DNA of 12,883 bases from an uncultured Dysgonomonas sp. (GTDB taxonomy: Bacteria; Bacteroidota; Bacteroidia; Bacteroidales; Dysgonomonadaceae), in the NCBI GenBank assembly GCA_900556485.1, contig USOX01000030.1, positions 1-12,883 on the forward strand, written 5' to 3'. Made by a program: the position numbers and the translations under genes. Every line of letters begins with the position of its first letter. Position 1 is the first letter of the stretch. Positions 1-8,179 of the stretch are shown piece after piece. The notes below the pieces were generated by a model, which saw nothing but the letters and a program-made list of their open reading frames with translations, did no database searches and was not told the DNA's origin.

Positions 1-344
1 GCTGTTTGAAAAGGCATTCCATGAGTTCTTGTGAAAAAAGTCTCATTTATTAATTTATCTGCTTCTCCGTTTTTATTGTCGAATATAAGTTTCTGAGCTT
101 CGGGTAATGCTTTTAAGGCATTCTGATTATCATTACGATAAGGCCCACCTCCCCAAATAGTCTCTTCGTTAAGTTGTAATTCTTCCCGCACCGGATTTCC
201 ATATACCATAGCGCCTAATCGGGAATTGCCTAACGGTAAAGCTTCTTCCCAAACTTTGGCAGGCTGATCATACCAGAGTCTAAGTTCTTGAGAATTACTC
301 TTCGTTGCAAACAGGATAAAAAGCAAGAAAAAGTATTTTTTCAT
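1..344 (-). CDS. GH95 alpha-L-fucosidase / alpha-L-galactosidase, N-terminal part (cut by window edge)
   Basis: Reading left from an ATG at 344, an open frame of 114 codons runs off the window edge with no stop. It begins with a short signal peptide (MKKYFFLLFILFATKSNS, then QE). The mature start, RLWYDQPAKVWEEALPLGNS, followed by RLGAMVYGNP, REELQLNEETIWGGGPY and RNDN, is the characteristic start of the GH95 N-terminal beta-sandwich domain. Family members are about 750-850 residues, so most of the protein, including the catalytic (alpha/alpha)6 barrel and its acidic residues, lies outside. GH95 enzymes are inverting exo-hydrolases that remove alpha-1,2-L-fucose or, in some Bacteroides enzymes acting on complex xylan, alpha-L-galactose. 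The substrate cannot be told from this fragment. The signal peptide implies export, probably to the periplasm. The gene has its own promoter and operator-like repeats upstream and follows the regulator gene in the same direction. Confidence 0.9.
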   Translation of the reverse strand, partial: MKKYFFLLFILFATKSNSQELRLWYDQPAKVWEEALPLGNSRLGAMVYGNPVREELQLNEETIWGGGPYRNDNQNALKALPEAQKLIFDNKNGEADKLINETFFTRTHGMPFQT

Positions 345-414
345 GTTTTGGTTTCATTTTAGGTTAACAACTTAATACTTAAAGAAAAAATTCTATTCCT
401 AATGATATTTATCA

Positions 415-422
415 CAAATATA
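415..422 (-). promoter_or_regulatory. Putative Bacteroidetes-type -7 box for the GH95 gene
   Basis: On the minus strand the bases read TATATTTG, an exact fit to the TAnnTTTG -7 consensus of Bacteroidetes primary-sigma promoters. The box lies about 70 bases upstream of the GH95 ATG, leaving an AT-rich leader of about 60 bases. No well-spaced -33 TTG is present; the nearest candidates are 10 and 24 bases away instead of about 19-21. That suits a promoter that needs an activator. Operator-like repeats start 25 bases further upstream. Confidence 0.5.
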
Positions 423-433
423 GAGTTCCGGTC

Positions 434-500
434 AATGTATCCATTTCAATTATAGATACATTATTTATAAATTTGGATATTAAGAAAAATATCTATAAAT
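434..500. promoter_or_regulatory. Operator-like repeat cluster upstream of GH95 (candidate HTCS binding sites)
   Basis: The core is AATTATAGATACATT at 448-462. It is followed by a degenerate same-direction copy at 469-483 (AAATTTGGATATTAA), with the conserved G residues at 455 and 476, exactly 21 bp apart. Two inverted half-sites flank the pair: AATGTATC at 434-441 mirrors GATACATT at 455-462, and TATCTATAAAT at 490-500 is the reverse complement of ATTTATAGATA. The first 15 bases recur exactly upstream of the GH31 operon, at nearly the same distance from a -7 box. I infer an activator site for the AraC-type output domain of the neighbouring HTCS. The rest of this 360-base gap holds a second repeat pair and the HTCS terminator; I see nothing definite in 501-578 or 615-646. 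Confidence 0.5.
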
Positions 501-578
501 CAGAGCGCAACAAGTCAGATAACAAGCTGATTATATGACACATGAATCAAAACAACAATCGTCATAAACAGCATGTTT

Positions 579-614
579 AATTTTAGATATTTAATTTCCA
601 ATTTCAGATATTTT
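579..614. promoter_or_regulatory. Second pair of 21-bp-spaced repeats (orphan operator candidate)
   Basis: AATTTTAGATATTTA at 579-593 and AATTTCAGATATTTT at 600-614 are direct repeats in the same orientation as the copies at 448 and 12824/12845. Their GATA cores (586 and 607) are 21 bp apart. No TAnnTTTG box sits at the 25-26 bp distance seen at the other two sites, so this pair has no obvious promoter of its own. It may be a distal site for the GH95 promoter, about 155 bp further upstream, or a remnant. Confidence 0.4.
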
Positions 615-646
615 GAATGTGAAGGATAAAGAAGTTATGGGGAAAT

Positions 647-678
647 AAAAAAGTTACCCGACATTATCCGGATAACTT
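647..678 (-). terminator. Rho-independent terminator after the HTCS gene
   Basis: Read on the minus strand, AAGTTATCCG pairs with CGGGTAACTT across an eight-base loop. The stem has ten positions with one mismatch, and six T residues follow. It lies 27 bases past the HTCS stop codon, where a terminator is expected, and would separate HTCS transcription from the GH95 promoter region. Confidence 0.65.
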
Positions 679-704
679 CTTCTATATTTTTGCTTAGAAA
701 TCTT

Positions 705-3700
705 TTAATTGAGGATTTCCGTAGGCGATTTTCCGAAATGTTTTTTGAATACCGTACTAAAATACCCGATGCTGGAAAATCCGGTAAGTTCACTTACTTC
801 AGTAATAGTATATTTACGTGATTGAAGTAATTCCAATGAATAATTGAGACGGATTATTTTAATAAAATCGGTAGGTGATTGTCCTGTCAATCCCTTTATT
901 TTTTTATAAAGAAGCGAAGAACTCACATTCATAGCTGATGCAAACTCATCTTTACCGAACAGACTATTTGAAATATTATTATTTATAACTTCCACTGCTT
1001 TTTTCACAAAACGATCATTTAACTCATTTGTAAAAATCAACTCATTATCATTTTGCTTTATCATTTTTACGGCCTTATCCCTTACGGCTTCCCTGTTCTT
1101 AACTATTGATTTTATCCGATGGGTAAGGATCATTATATCGAACGGCTTTGTGATGTAATCATCTGCACCAAGACCCAGTCCTTCCAATTGTTTCGTTTTT
1201 TCGGACAAAGAAGTGAGTAAAATAACCGGAGTATGTGATGTCTCGAATGTAGACTTTATCAATCTGCACAGCTCAAGTCCGTCCATTTCGGGCATCATAA
1301 TATCAGAAATAACCAAATCCGGCATTTTTTTCTGAATTATCTGCCATGCCTCCAATCCGTCGTTTGCGATTGTGATATTGTATAAATCTTGAAGCGAATA
1401 GTTCAGGAAATTCTGCAAATCGCCATTGTCTTCAACTATAAGTATTGTCTGCTTTTTAGGTGTTAATTCTTCTTCCTCTTTTATAGATATTTCCGAACCT
1501 TCGGTGTTATGATCCGCTTCTATCGGTATATTCGTTTTTATATCTGTCTTTGTCGCTTGTGGAGAGGCTGTTTCTGCTACTTCTTTATATGGAACTCTGA
1601 TAGTAAAGGTAGAACCTTCATTTACTTTACTTTTTAAAATGATTTCCCCGTTATGCATCGAAACATAACTTTTCACCAGCAATAAACCGATACCGGAGCC
1701 TACCATCTTTGAATTTGCGACATTATCGCCTCTGTAAAATTCACGGAACAGCTTATTCTGCGCATTATCGGATATTCCCAGCCCGTAGTCCCTTACCGCC
1801 AAAATCCATTCTTCTCTTTTACAAGTCAAATTTATCTCGACATTACTGTGCGGATGCGAGTATTTTATAGCGTTCGAAATTAAGTTGTCTACAACTTTCT
1901 CAAATTTCAATTCGTCAACAGCAGTAATATATACATCCTTGTCCGATGAAAAAACAAGATTGATATTATCCTTCTTGGCTGTAGCTTCAAACATGGATAT
2001 CCTTCGGGATACAAGTTCCACAATATTGACCATTATCAGGAATACCTGCCCTTTACCGATATCTACTTTCTGAAAATCGAGTAATTGAGTGGTAACAAAC
2101 GACAGCCTGTTAGACTGTTCGGTTGCCAAGTTCAAATAATACTGACCTTTATCCGATAGGCTTTTTTCTTTGTTCAACTCTTCGATAGGCGCCTTAATCA
2201 AAGTCAGCGATGTGCGAATATCATGTGCAGTGTTTGTGAAAAAACGAATTTTATCTTCAGCATGCCGTTGTTTCAGGCGGTTTGTATAAATCTTCAAGAT
2301 AAAAAATGTGATAATTCCGATAATTGTAAATACAATCAAACGAAACCACCATGTATCCCAATATGGCGGAACTATTTGAATTGATAACATACGTTCATCA
2401 ATAATTTGTGATAACGAATTATCAAGCATCCTTATTTTAAGCTCAAAGTTACCGCTCGGTATATTGGCATAGTTGATAAAACGAAGATCGGAAGGCGGAC
2501 TCCAGTCATTATCGATGCCTTCCAGTTTCCACGAAAATTTGGTACCGAGAGAAGAAACTCCAATCGGAATAAGTTCCAAAGCGAATGTGCTTTGATTGTA
2601 ATTTAATTTAACATCGGTTTGTTTATTGACCGGGATACCGTGCAGAAGTTTTGGCGTCTCTCTGATAGAACGTCCGGATATAGTTATATCCTGAAAAAAT
2701 ATTTCGCCTTGATGCGATGTCTTATAAAGCCTGTTGGGATCGAAAATTACGACGCCTTCATTAGTACCCCATGCCAAATTACCATTTTTTAATTTGAGTC
2801 CGGCATTTACATTATAAGAAATATTTGATAAAGGCAGAATAAACGAGTAGACTAAAACAGAATTGTCATGAGGACTGAACCGACATAATCCGCTCTCAGT
2901 ACCAAGCCATAGATAACCGTTGGCAGAAATAACACTGTTTACATAATTTGAAGATAATCCTGATTCACCGGTGAATTTTGTTGCTGTTTTGCTGTTTTTA
3001 TTGAATTGAACCAACCCGTCGCCGCTGGTTGATATCCACAAATTATCATCGATCTCTAAAGCACCTTGAGTCAAATAATTGTTCAGTATTATTTCTTCTT
3101 CTCCACTTTCCTTATCCAACAATAATAGTCCATAGGTACAGGAAGCTAATATTTTTCCGGGAGAATATTCACTAAAACTCCTGACCGGCTGAGAGCTGTA
3201 CGATCGAAGCTGCTTTTCTTTAGTCTTATAGCAAATAATATCACTCAACATTCCTCCAAGCCAAATATCGCCTTCGCTGTCCTTGAAAATATCAAATATG
3301 AATTTTCCTGAAAAACCGATATCATTCTTCCCGTCAAATGAATAGTGTTTCAATTCTTTACCTGTATTACTATCCAGAATGTAAACGCCCGATGAATATG
3401 TACCCGCCCATATATTGCCTTCATTATCCTCACACAGTGCAAGGAAAACCTGAGCCTGTTCGTGTTTGTTTTGATAAAATACATCCCATTTTCCGGTTGA
3501 TACCTTCCATCGGCAAACACCATTGTTTGTAGCAAACCAAATATTCCCCCTGCTGTCTTCAAGTACTTTATTTACCTGATTGTTGCAAAGCGAATTAGGA
3601 TTATTGATCTGGTGAGTCAATTGATTTACCAAAGGAGCCTCTTTCTCAAAAAAAGAAAGTCCTCCGCTGTACGTACTTACCCAAACTTTTTTGTCTTCAT

Positions 3701-4616
3701 CACAAAAAATATCATAAACTCCATCCCCGGAAAGTGAGTGAGGTCTATCTGCATGTTCTTTGTATATATTTAATAATGATTTACCATCCTTTGATATTTC
3801 CCAAATTCCTTGACCGTCGATACCTATGTATAAGGTTGAGTCACTATTTTCTCTGATTGCCATAATAGGCTGTTTGGGAAAACCTTTGAGCGTTATTTTT
3901 TCAAATAGTCTATCTTTGAAATCGTAGTAATACAACCCTTCCGAATTAGAGCCTAACCATAAACGGTTGTTTTTATTGTCATAGTACAGGCAGGAAGTAT
4001 AAGACATATTATTCTCTATATCCCTATATAAGAATTCAGTATTTAATATATTTACATCCAGCATACTTATACCTTCACTCGTTGCAAAAATCAGATGGGT
4101 GTCATCGTATTTTGTAATTCTTGTTACATCGATATGTTTTTCATTTATTAAAGTTAATGTCTCCGTATCATATCTGTATAAGCCGGCAGATGTAGCAAAC
4201 CAATATTTACCTGATTCATCGATAGTCATATCACTAAGAACCAGATGCAAATAATGCTCTGTCAGCAATTCTCTCAAATCTACTATCAAGCCGAAATTAT
4301 CATGTAATTCATCATATACAAACAATTGCCCATTATTTGTATATGCGTACAGCTGAGAGTTTTTGTAAATGAGCTTTACTGTTATTACATCCGCAGTTCT
4401 GTATGGAAGGGAATAGATGCGATAATCTCCATCTGTAACCCTTAGAATGCCTGTTTTGGAAGATGTCCAGATAAATCCATTATCATCTTTACATATTGAA
4501 CTGGTCTCCCTCATCGAAATTCCATAAATCGAATTAATATTATAGAATTTCATATCTGAGGATAATAAATGTAAAGAAGAAATAAGAAGAAATAATATAG
4601 CTATCCCGAATCTCAT
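705..4616 (-). CDS. Hybrid two-component system regulator (HTCS), sensor kinase/response regulator fusion
   Basis: This 1303-residue protein has the full HTCS layout. A signal peptide (1-20) is followed by about eleven beta-propeller (Reg_prop) repeats of the G.IW.AT..GL.RYD type between about 46 and 626, for example SGKYWFATSAGLYRYD at 135-150. Then come a Y_Y_Y-type domain at about 670-750 and one membrane helix at about 757-777. The HisKA motif FFTNTAHDIR has the phospho-acceptor H798. HATPase motifs are N911/N915, GLGIS (945-949) and GSGIGLLL (973-980). The receiver domain (about 1056-1170) has acidic residues E1062/D1063, phospho-acceptor D1105 and K1157. A C-terminal AraC-type DNA-binding domain (about 1204-1303) carries two helix-turn-helix units. 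In this family the periplasmic propellers bind an oligosaccharide and the cytoplasmic end activates the local PUL. All catalytic residues are present and the gene looks intact. It lies between the esterase and GH95, so it very likely controls these enzymes; its ligand is unknown. Confidence 0.96.
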   Translation of the reverse strand: MRFGIAILFLLISSLHLLSSDMKFYNINSIYGISMRETSSICKDDNGFIWTSSKTGILRVTDGDYRIYSLPYRTADVITVKLIYKNSQLYAYTNNGQLFVYDELHDNFGLIVDLRELLTEHYLHLVLSDMTIDESGKYWFATSAGLYRYDTETLTLINEKHIDVTRITKYDDTHLIFATSEGISMLDVNILNTEFLYRDIENNMSYTSCLYYDNKNNRLWLGSNSEGLYYYDFKDRLFEKITLKGFPKQPIMAIRENSDSTLYIGIDGQGIWEISKDGKSLLNIYKEHADRPHSLSGDGVYDIFCDEDKKVWVSTYSGGLSFFEKEAPLVNQLTHQINNPNSLCNNQVNKVLEDSRGNIWFATNNGVCRWKVSTGKWDVFYQNKHEQAQVFLALCEDNEGNIWAGTYSSGVYILDSNTGKELKHYSFDGKNDIGFSGKFIFDIFKDSEGDIWLGGMLSDIICYKTKEKQLRSYSSQPVRSFSEYSPGKILASCTYGLLLLDKESGEEEIILNNYLTQGALEIDDNLWISTSGDGLVQFNKNSKTATKFTGESGLSSNYVNSVISANGYLWLGTESGLCRFSPHDNSVLVYSFILPLSNISYNVNAGLKLKNGNLAWGTNEGVVIFDPNRLYKTSHQGEIFFQDITISGRSIRETPKLLHGIPVNKQTDVKLNYNQSTFALELIPIGVSSLGTKFSWKLEGIDNDWSPPSDLRFINYANIPSGNFELKIRMLDNSLSQIIDERMLSIQIVPPYWDTWWFRLIVFTIIGIITFFILKIYTNRLKQRHAEDKIRFFTNTAHDIRTSLTLIKAPIEELNKEKSLSDKGQYYLNLATEQSNRLSFVTTQLLDFQKVDIGKGQVFLIMVNIVELVSRRISMFEATAKKDNINLVFSSDKDVYITAVDELKFEKVVDNLISNAIKYSHPHSNVEINLTCKREEWILAVRDYGLGISDNAQNKLFREFYRGDNVANSKMVGSGIGLLLVKSYVSMHNGEIILKSKVNEGSTFTIRVPYKEVAETASPQATKTDIKTNIPIEADHNTEGSEISIKEEEELTPKKQTILIVEDNGDLQNFLNYSLQDLYNITIANDGLEAWQIIQKKMPDLVISDIMMPEMDGLELCRLIKSTFETSHTPVILLTSLSEKTKQLEGLGLGADDYITKPFDIMILTHRIKSIVKNREAVRDKAVKMIKQNDNELIFTNELNDRFVKKAVEVINNNISNSLFGKDEFASAMNVSSSLLYKKIKGLTGQSPTDFIKIIRLNYSLELLQSRKYTITEVSELTGFSSIGYFSTVFKKHFGKSPTEILN

Positions 4617-4661
4617 TATATATACTTGTTTTCCTTATTTAGGTATTATCAATTAACAATA

Positions 4662-4691
4662 ATAAAAAAAGAGAATATTCTCTTTTTTTAT
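4662..4691 (-). terminator. Perfect 30-bp palindrome, probable terminator of the GH31-to-esterase operon
   Basis: The sequence is A7, GAGAATATTCTC, T7, extended by one matching AT pair plus one TA pair, so all 30 bases are self-complementary. Transcribed from either strand it can form a stem of up to 13 bp with a four-base loop and a run of U residues, as in bidirectional A-tract/U-tract terminators. It lies 67 bases past the esterase stop and 45 bases before the HTCS ATG. The stem is GC-poor, so termination may be partial. A possible HTCS -7 box lies just upstream of it, so it could also be a leader hairpin. Confidence 0.6.
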
Positions 4692-4697
4692 ATATAC

Positions 4698-4705
4698 CAA
4701 ATATA
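4698..4705 (-). promoter_or_regulatory. Possible -7 box for the HTCS gene
   Basis: The minus strand reads TATATTTG, an exact TAnnTTTG match, about 80 bases upstream of the HTCS start. No clear -33 TTG is seen. Initiation about seven bases downstream would start the transcript at the edge of the 30-bp palindrome, placing that hairpin in the HTCS leader. This could also be a chance match in AT-rich DNA. Confidence 0.35.
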
Positions 4706-4758
4706 AGTAAAATTTTCTTAAAAGTGCTTTATCGGGAATTCTATTTCTTCTTACTTTT

Positions 4759-5610
4759 TTATTTCATTAATATGTTTGCATCTAATAGCGAAAGCATTTT
4801 ATCTGCATATCTTTTTCCCAATTCTCTATATCCTTCTGCCGAAAAATGTAAGCTGTCCTTACTGGCTTTGCAACCACTCGACGAAATAATATGTGAGTTC
4901 GGAATAGTCTGTGGTAGAGTTCCTATGATTTCGTTCATGCTTGCACAAACACCCCCTTGATCTGCATTGACAAGCTCACCTGCTAGTAAAGGAATAGAAT
5001 TCGCCTCTATATTCAGATCATTCAAAAGATTGTCATAGACTTTTTTTACTTTTTGAGGCCAGTCAGTATCTCCTGTATTCGATTCGCCTTGGTGTATCAA
5101 TATTCCTTTGATTATTCCACCATCTTTTTGAGCTATTCGAGCCATCTCCACAAGTTTTCCGTAAGGATTTCCATCATATTCATCTGCCATGTTTTTCAGC
5201 CAGTCGGGGGATTCGGCAATATAGCTTTGGTAATTGTCTTTGTCAAACAACTCTATTTTACATCCACCTACTGCTACATTGATAACGCCTACTTTTATGT
5301 GTGATGGAAGATTAGCGACCATTGTCCGTCCGAAATAGTCTGGGGGAGTAAGACCCGTATAGCAACGTGCCAAAGGAGGAACTGCTGTGTACCATTTACC
5401 TTTTTCTCTGTGAAGATCGGGGCAATCTACTACCTGCAATACTACAAAACGCGGATCGACACTTACTGTGTCCTGAGCCTCAAATTTTGCATTACCTTCC
5501 ATATTGGATTGTCCGAGACACAGGTAAACATGAAACTCTTCTTTTGGGGAACATGAGGTAAACGCTATCAACATTATTGCTATGATAATCGCTAAATTAT
5601 ATTTTTTCAT
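4759..5610 (-). CDS. SASA/CE6-like carbohydrate acetylesterase, lipoprotein
   Basis: This 283-residue protein starts at ATG 5610 with a lipoprotein signal peptide. A hydrophobic stretch at 6-17 ends in FTSC with Cys20 as the likely lipid-bearing residue. The SGNH/SASA fold is marked by GQSNMEG at 33-39 (nucleophile Ser35), a glycine-rich block at 112-116 (VAVGG), HQGESN at 173-178, and an Asp-x-x-His pair at D252/H255 (DSLHFS). These are the hallmarks of the DUF303/sialate O-acetylesterase-like family, which includes CE6 acetyl-xylan esterases. The likely job is removing O-acetyl groups from plant polysaccharide so the exo-acting hydrolases can work. The gene follows the GH43 gene after only 21 bases and is the last in the operon. 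It is the only protein here with a lipobox, so it is membrane-anchored. A role on sialic acid cannot be excluded by motifs alone, but the neighbours argue for a hemicellulose substrate. Confidence 0.85.
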   Translation of the reverse strand: MKKYNLAIIIAIMLIAFTSCSPKEEFHVYLCLGQSNMEGNAKFEAQDTVSVDPRFVVLQVVDCPDLHREKGKWYTAVPPLARCYTGLTPPDYFGRTMVANLPSHIKVGVINVAVGGCKIELFDKDNYQSYIAESPDWLKNMADEYDGNPYGKLVEMARIAQKDGGIIKGILIHQGESNTGDTDWPQKVKKVYDNLLNDLNIEANSIPLLAGELVNADQGGVCASMNEIIGTLPQTIPNSHIISSSGCKASKDSLHFSAEGYRELGKRYADKMLSLLDANILMK

Positions 5611-5631
5611 TTTTTATTTGTCAATTTTATA

Positions 5632-6732
5632 TCAGGGTTTCTCCATAAAATATTTCTCCATAGTCATTTTCTCGACAAATTCTCCTCCCTCGGGAAAAGG
5701 ATTTTGTATAAGTTTTATTTCTTCTTTCGATTTTGGAGGGACAGTAATTCCTTCTTTGGTTTGTTCTACATAATACATCATACCATCTGCATTGTAGTAT
5801 AAGTAATCGACACATACAGCCCGACGCCCTATAGCTCCCGATCTTCCTCCAATTGTAAGCGAAGCATTATGATAGAACAGATACCATTGTTCATTAAACT
5901 CTATAATTCCGGGATGAATAGTAAAACTATTCTCAGCCGTCCCTGTCAGAACGCCTCTGTGGGTCCATGGTCCCTCCATGCTTGAGGCAGTGGCATAGTT
6001 TATCATTTCACTTCCTGCTCCCATCGACGCATATGTCAGATAATAAAGGTTATTGCGCTTATGTATCCATGGCCCCTCTGCAAATGCAGGCAGATCGAGC
6101 ACTTCTATCGGACCATCCAGTTCAATCATGTTTGGCTTCAATTTGACAAGAAAACAAGTACCGTTTCCCCAACTCATCCAAGGTGTTCCATCATCGTCTA
6201 TGAAAGTTGTGGGGTCTATATCGTTCCACCATCCTCTTTCGCCATTGGGAGTCATATCGTCGGTAATGAGCGGAACTCCGATCGCATCTATGAAAGGCCC
6301 TGTAGGGCTGTCGGATACAGCGACTCCTACAGTCTTGCTATTGTAAGGTTCTCCAGCCTGAACTGTAGTATAAAAATAAAACTTACCGTCCTTTTCTACT
6401 ACCTGCGAAGCCCATGCTTCCCCAATTCCCCATTCGAAATCGGTTGGCTTTAGCACCGAACCATGATCCGTCCATGTTTTCATATCTTTTGTAGAGTAGC
6501 ACAGCCATTCGGTGATATTGAATTCTTTTCCACCCGAAGCAGTGTCCTGCCCTTCATAGTATTCATCGTGCCCAACATACAAATATAATCGCCCGTTATG
6601 CACCATAGGTGCTGGATCGGCGGTAAACTTATCGGTAATGATCAAGTTACCTGTTATCTTGAATGTTTTTAACTGTGCAAAACCTGTCAACGACAAAATT
6701 AGGAAAGATAAAAGAAAGACTGATTTCTTCAT
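5632..6732 (-). CDS. GH43 family exo-glycosidase (arabinofuranosidase/beta-xylosidase type), no CBM
   Basis: This is a 366-residue secreted enzyme. The chosen start is the ATG at 6732, which opens directly into the signal peptide MKKSVFLLSFLILSLTGFAQ. A TTG codon at 6762 would only add ten residues in front of it. The five-bladed GH43 propeller is shown by the general base in TADPAP (D39), the pKa-modulating Asp in DIDPTTFIDDDG (D173), the general acid in AEGPW (E219), and the conserved His in IHPG (H273). GH43 enzymes are inverting and usually release alpha-L-arabinofuranose or beta-D-xylose from hemicellulose side chains. Which sugar, and which subfamily, cannot be read from these motifs. 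The domain fills almost the whole protein and leaves only a short C-terminal tail. It lies between the other GH43 (66 bases) and the esterase (21 bases), consistent with one transcript. Confidence 0.9.
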   Translation of the reverse strand: MKKSVFLLSFLILSLTGFAQLKTFKITGNLIITDKFTADPAPMVHNGRLYLYVGHDEYYEGQDTASGGKEFNITEWLCYSTKDMKTWTDHGSVLKPTDFEWGIGEAWASQVVEKDGKFYFYTTVQAGEPYNSKTVGVAVSDSPTGPFIDAIGVPLITDDMTPNGERGWWNDIDPTTFIDDDGTPWMSWGNGTCFLVKLKPNMIELDGPIEVLDLPAFAEGPWIHKRNNLYYLTYASMGAGSEMINYATASSMEGPWTHRGVLTGTAENSFTIHPGIIEFNEQWYLFYHNASLTIGGRSGAIGRRAVCVDYLYYNADGMMYYVEQTKEGITVPPKSKEEIKLIQNPFPEGGEFVEKMTMEKYFMEKP

Positions 6733-6798
6733 GATTGGTATATATTTTAATTCGATTTTCAATTTATTTCAGGGAGTTTTTCCAACATCCAATTTTGC

Positions 6799-8163
6799 TT
6801 ATTCAGAGAACATCCAGTAATCAAAATACATAAGATGGCTCGAAGGCTCGCCTTTTACTACAAAATAAAGATCATGGACTCCTGTAACTTTAGGAATGTC
6901 TATTGTTACTAAATCCCAACGATTGCTTCCTCCTGTACGCGGGATTTTGATAGAGCCTAACAGTTGACCATCAGCCCCATCCAATCTTACCTCCATCGAT
7001 ACAGGCGCATTATGTGTTGTCCCGAGTCTTGCGGTAAACTTCGATGCTCCTTTTTGACGGAAATCCACATCTTGCACCTTGATATAAGCACCGCTTTTTT
7101 TCGCAGTCAGAAATACTCCTACATTTTCGTCCTGCGAAGCTTTAAAACCCTCAGACCAAGCTATTGTCTCGGCCTCATTTTTGGCATAAGGATTAAGTGT
7201 TGCGATACTCTTTTTTATACCTTCAGTCATTTTCTGCTCAGGTATGGAACCGTCCTCATTAAATTTAAGTTCCTGAACACAAACCGAACGGGTAAAGCCA
7301 CCACCTTCAGGCAATGCTCCATTATGATAAAAGAAATAAGTTTTTCCTCTGAAATCAATAACTCCGGGGTGATTGGTGAAAGATCCTCCTTCAGCCGGCA
7401 TAATAATCCCTCCATATTTCCATGGGCCTTCGGGATTTTGACTGGTCGAGTAGCCGATAAATTCAGGCAAAGGACCTCCAGGCCAAAACAGATAATAGAG
7501 CTTATTACGCTTATATAGCCAAGGACCTTCTTCGTATTTCGTAGGCCTCTCGGGATTTCCCTCACGCTTACCGAAAGATTCTTCTATCATAGGAACCTGA
7601 ACGACTTCCCCGTTATAGGAGATCATATCTTCATTCAGCTTAAGGTAATAAAGTTTCGGGTTACCCCAGTAAAGGTGGGCTTGTCCGTCATCATCAATAA
7701 AGACAGTCGGATCTATGTCTCCCCATTCGGTTTGAACCAAAGCTTTTCCGAGCGGATCATAAAACGGTCCGTAAGGACTGTCTGCTACAGCCACACCGAT
7801 TGCACCCCGATTATTCGTCTTCGATATCATAGGGGCATACATATAAAACTTACCGTTTTTTTCGATGCACTGGCTCGCCCATGCATCCCCCTTAACCCAC
7901 TCGAAATCGAAATAAGACAGTATAACTCCGTGATCGGTCCAGTTTACCATATCGTTGGTCGAATAAACTCTCCAATTATTCATAGTAAACCATGTAGAAC
8001 CATCCTCATCATGTGTGGTGTATACATACAACCTATCGTTATATACCATAGGTGCCGGATCGGCGGTATAATTTGTCTGTATGATAGGATTCTGAGCACT
8101 AATTGTGATACTCATATTCATTATCGATATCAGGAGTGTAAGGTAAGTTATATAACTTTTCAT
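6799..8163 (-). CDS. GH43 family enzyme with C-terminal CBM6-like domain
   Basis: This 454-residue protein has a signal peptide ending in ITISAQ (residue 24). The GH43 propeller covers about 28-320: base D35 in TADPAP, modulator D151 in [13 protein letters not shown], acid E212 in YEEGPW, and H265 in NHPG. From [16 protein letters not shown] at about 324 to the end there is a CBM6-like beta-sandwich, with the typical closing tryptophan in DYWMFSE. GH43 plus CBM6 is the architecture of arabinoxylan arabinofuranohydrolases of the XynD type, so removal of arabinofuranose from xylan is the favoured role. This is inference from architecture, not proof. It shares many motifs with the next gene downstream (TADPAP, TDHG, AWASQ, DIDPT.FIDDDG, EGPW), so the two are related. 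The start lies 16 bases past the GH97 stop, so the two are probably co-transcribed. Confidence 0.9.
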   Translation of the reverse strand: MKSYITYLTLLISIMNMSITISAQNPIIQTNYTADPAPMVYNDRLYVYTTHDEDGSTWFTMNNWRVYSTNDMVNWTDHGVILSYFDFEWVKGDAWASQCIEKNGKFYMYAPMISKTNNRGAIGVAVADSPYGPFYDPLGKALVQTEWGDIDPTVFIDDDGQAHLYWGNPKLYYLKLNEDMISYNGEVVQVPMIEESFGKREGNPERPTKYEEGPWLYKRNKLYYLFWPGGPLPEFIGYSTSQNPEGPWKYGGIIMPAEGGSFTNHPGVIDFRGKTYFFYHNGALPEGGGFTRSVCVQELKFNEDGSIPEQKMTEGIKKSIATLNPYAKNEAETIAWSEGFKASQDENVGVFLTAKKSGAYIKVQDVDFRQKGASKFTARLGTTHNAPVSMEVRLDGADGQLLGSIKIPRTGGSNRWDLVTIDIPKVTGVHDLYFVVKGEPSSHLMYFDYWMFSE

Positions 8164-8179
8164 GGTAAATAGTTTTTTG

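Noticed and set aside
6733..6762. Upstream TTG start for the shorter GH43 gene
   Set aside because: It would add ten residues before a complete signal peptide that begins with ATG at 6732, and it uses a rare start codon. The ATG start is preferred.
6964..7518. Plus-strand open frame of 184 codons opposite the CBM6-bearing GH43 gene
   Set aside because: It is antisense to a clear GH43/CBM6 gene, has no recognisable domain and an unnatural composition. It is a shadow of the real gene. The same applies to the plus-strand frame at 9194-9763 opposite GH97.
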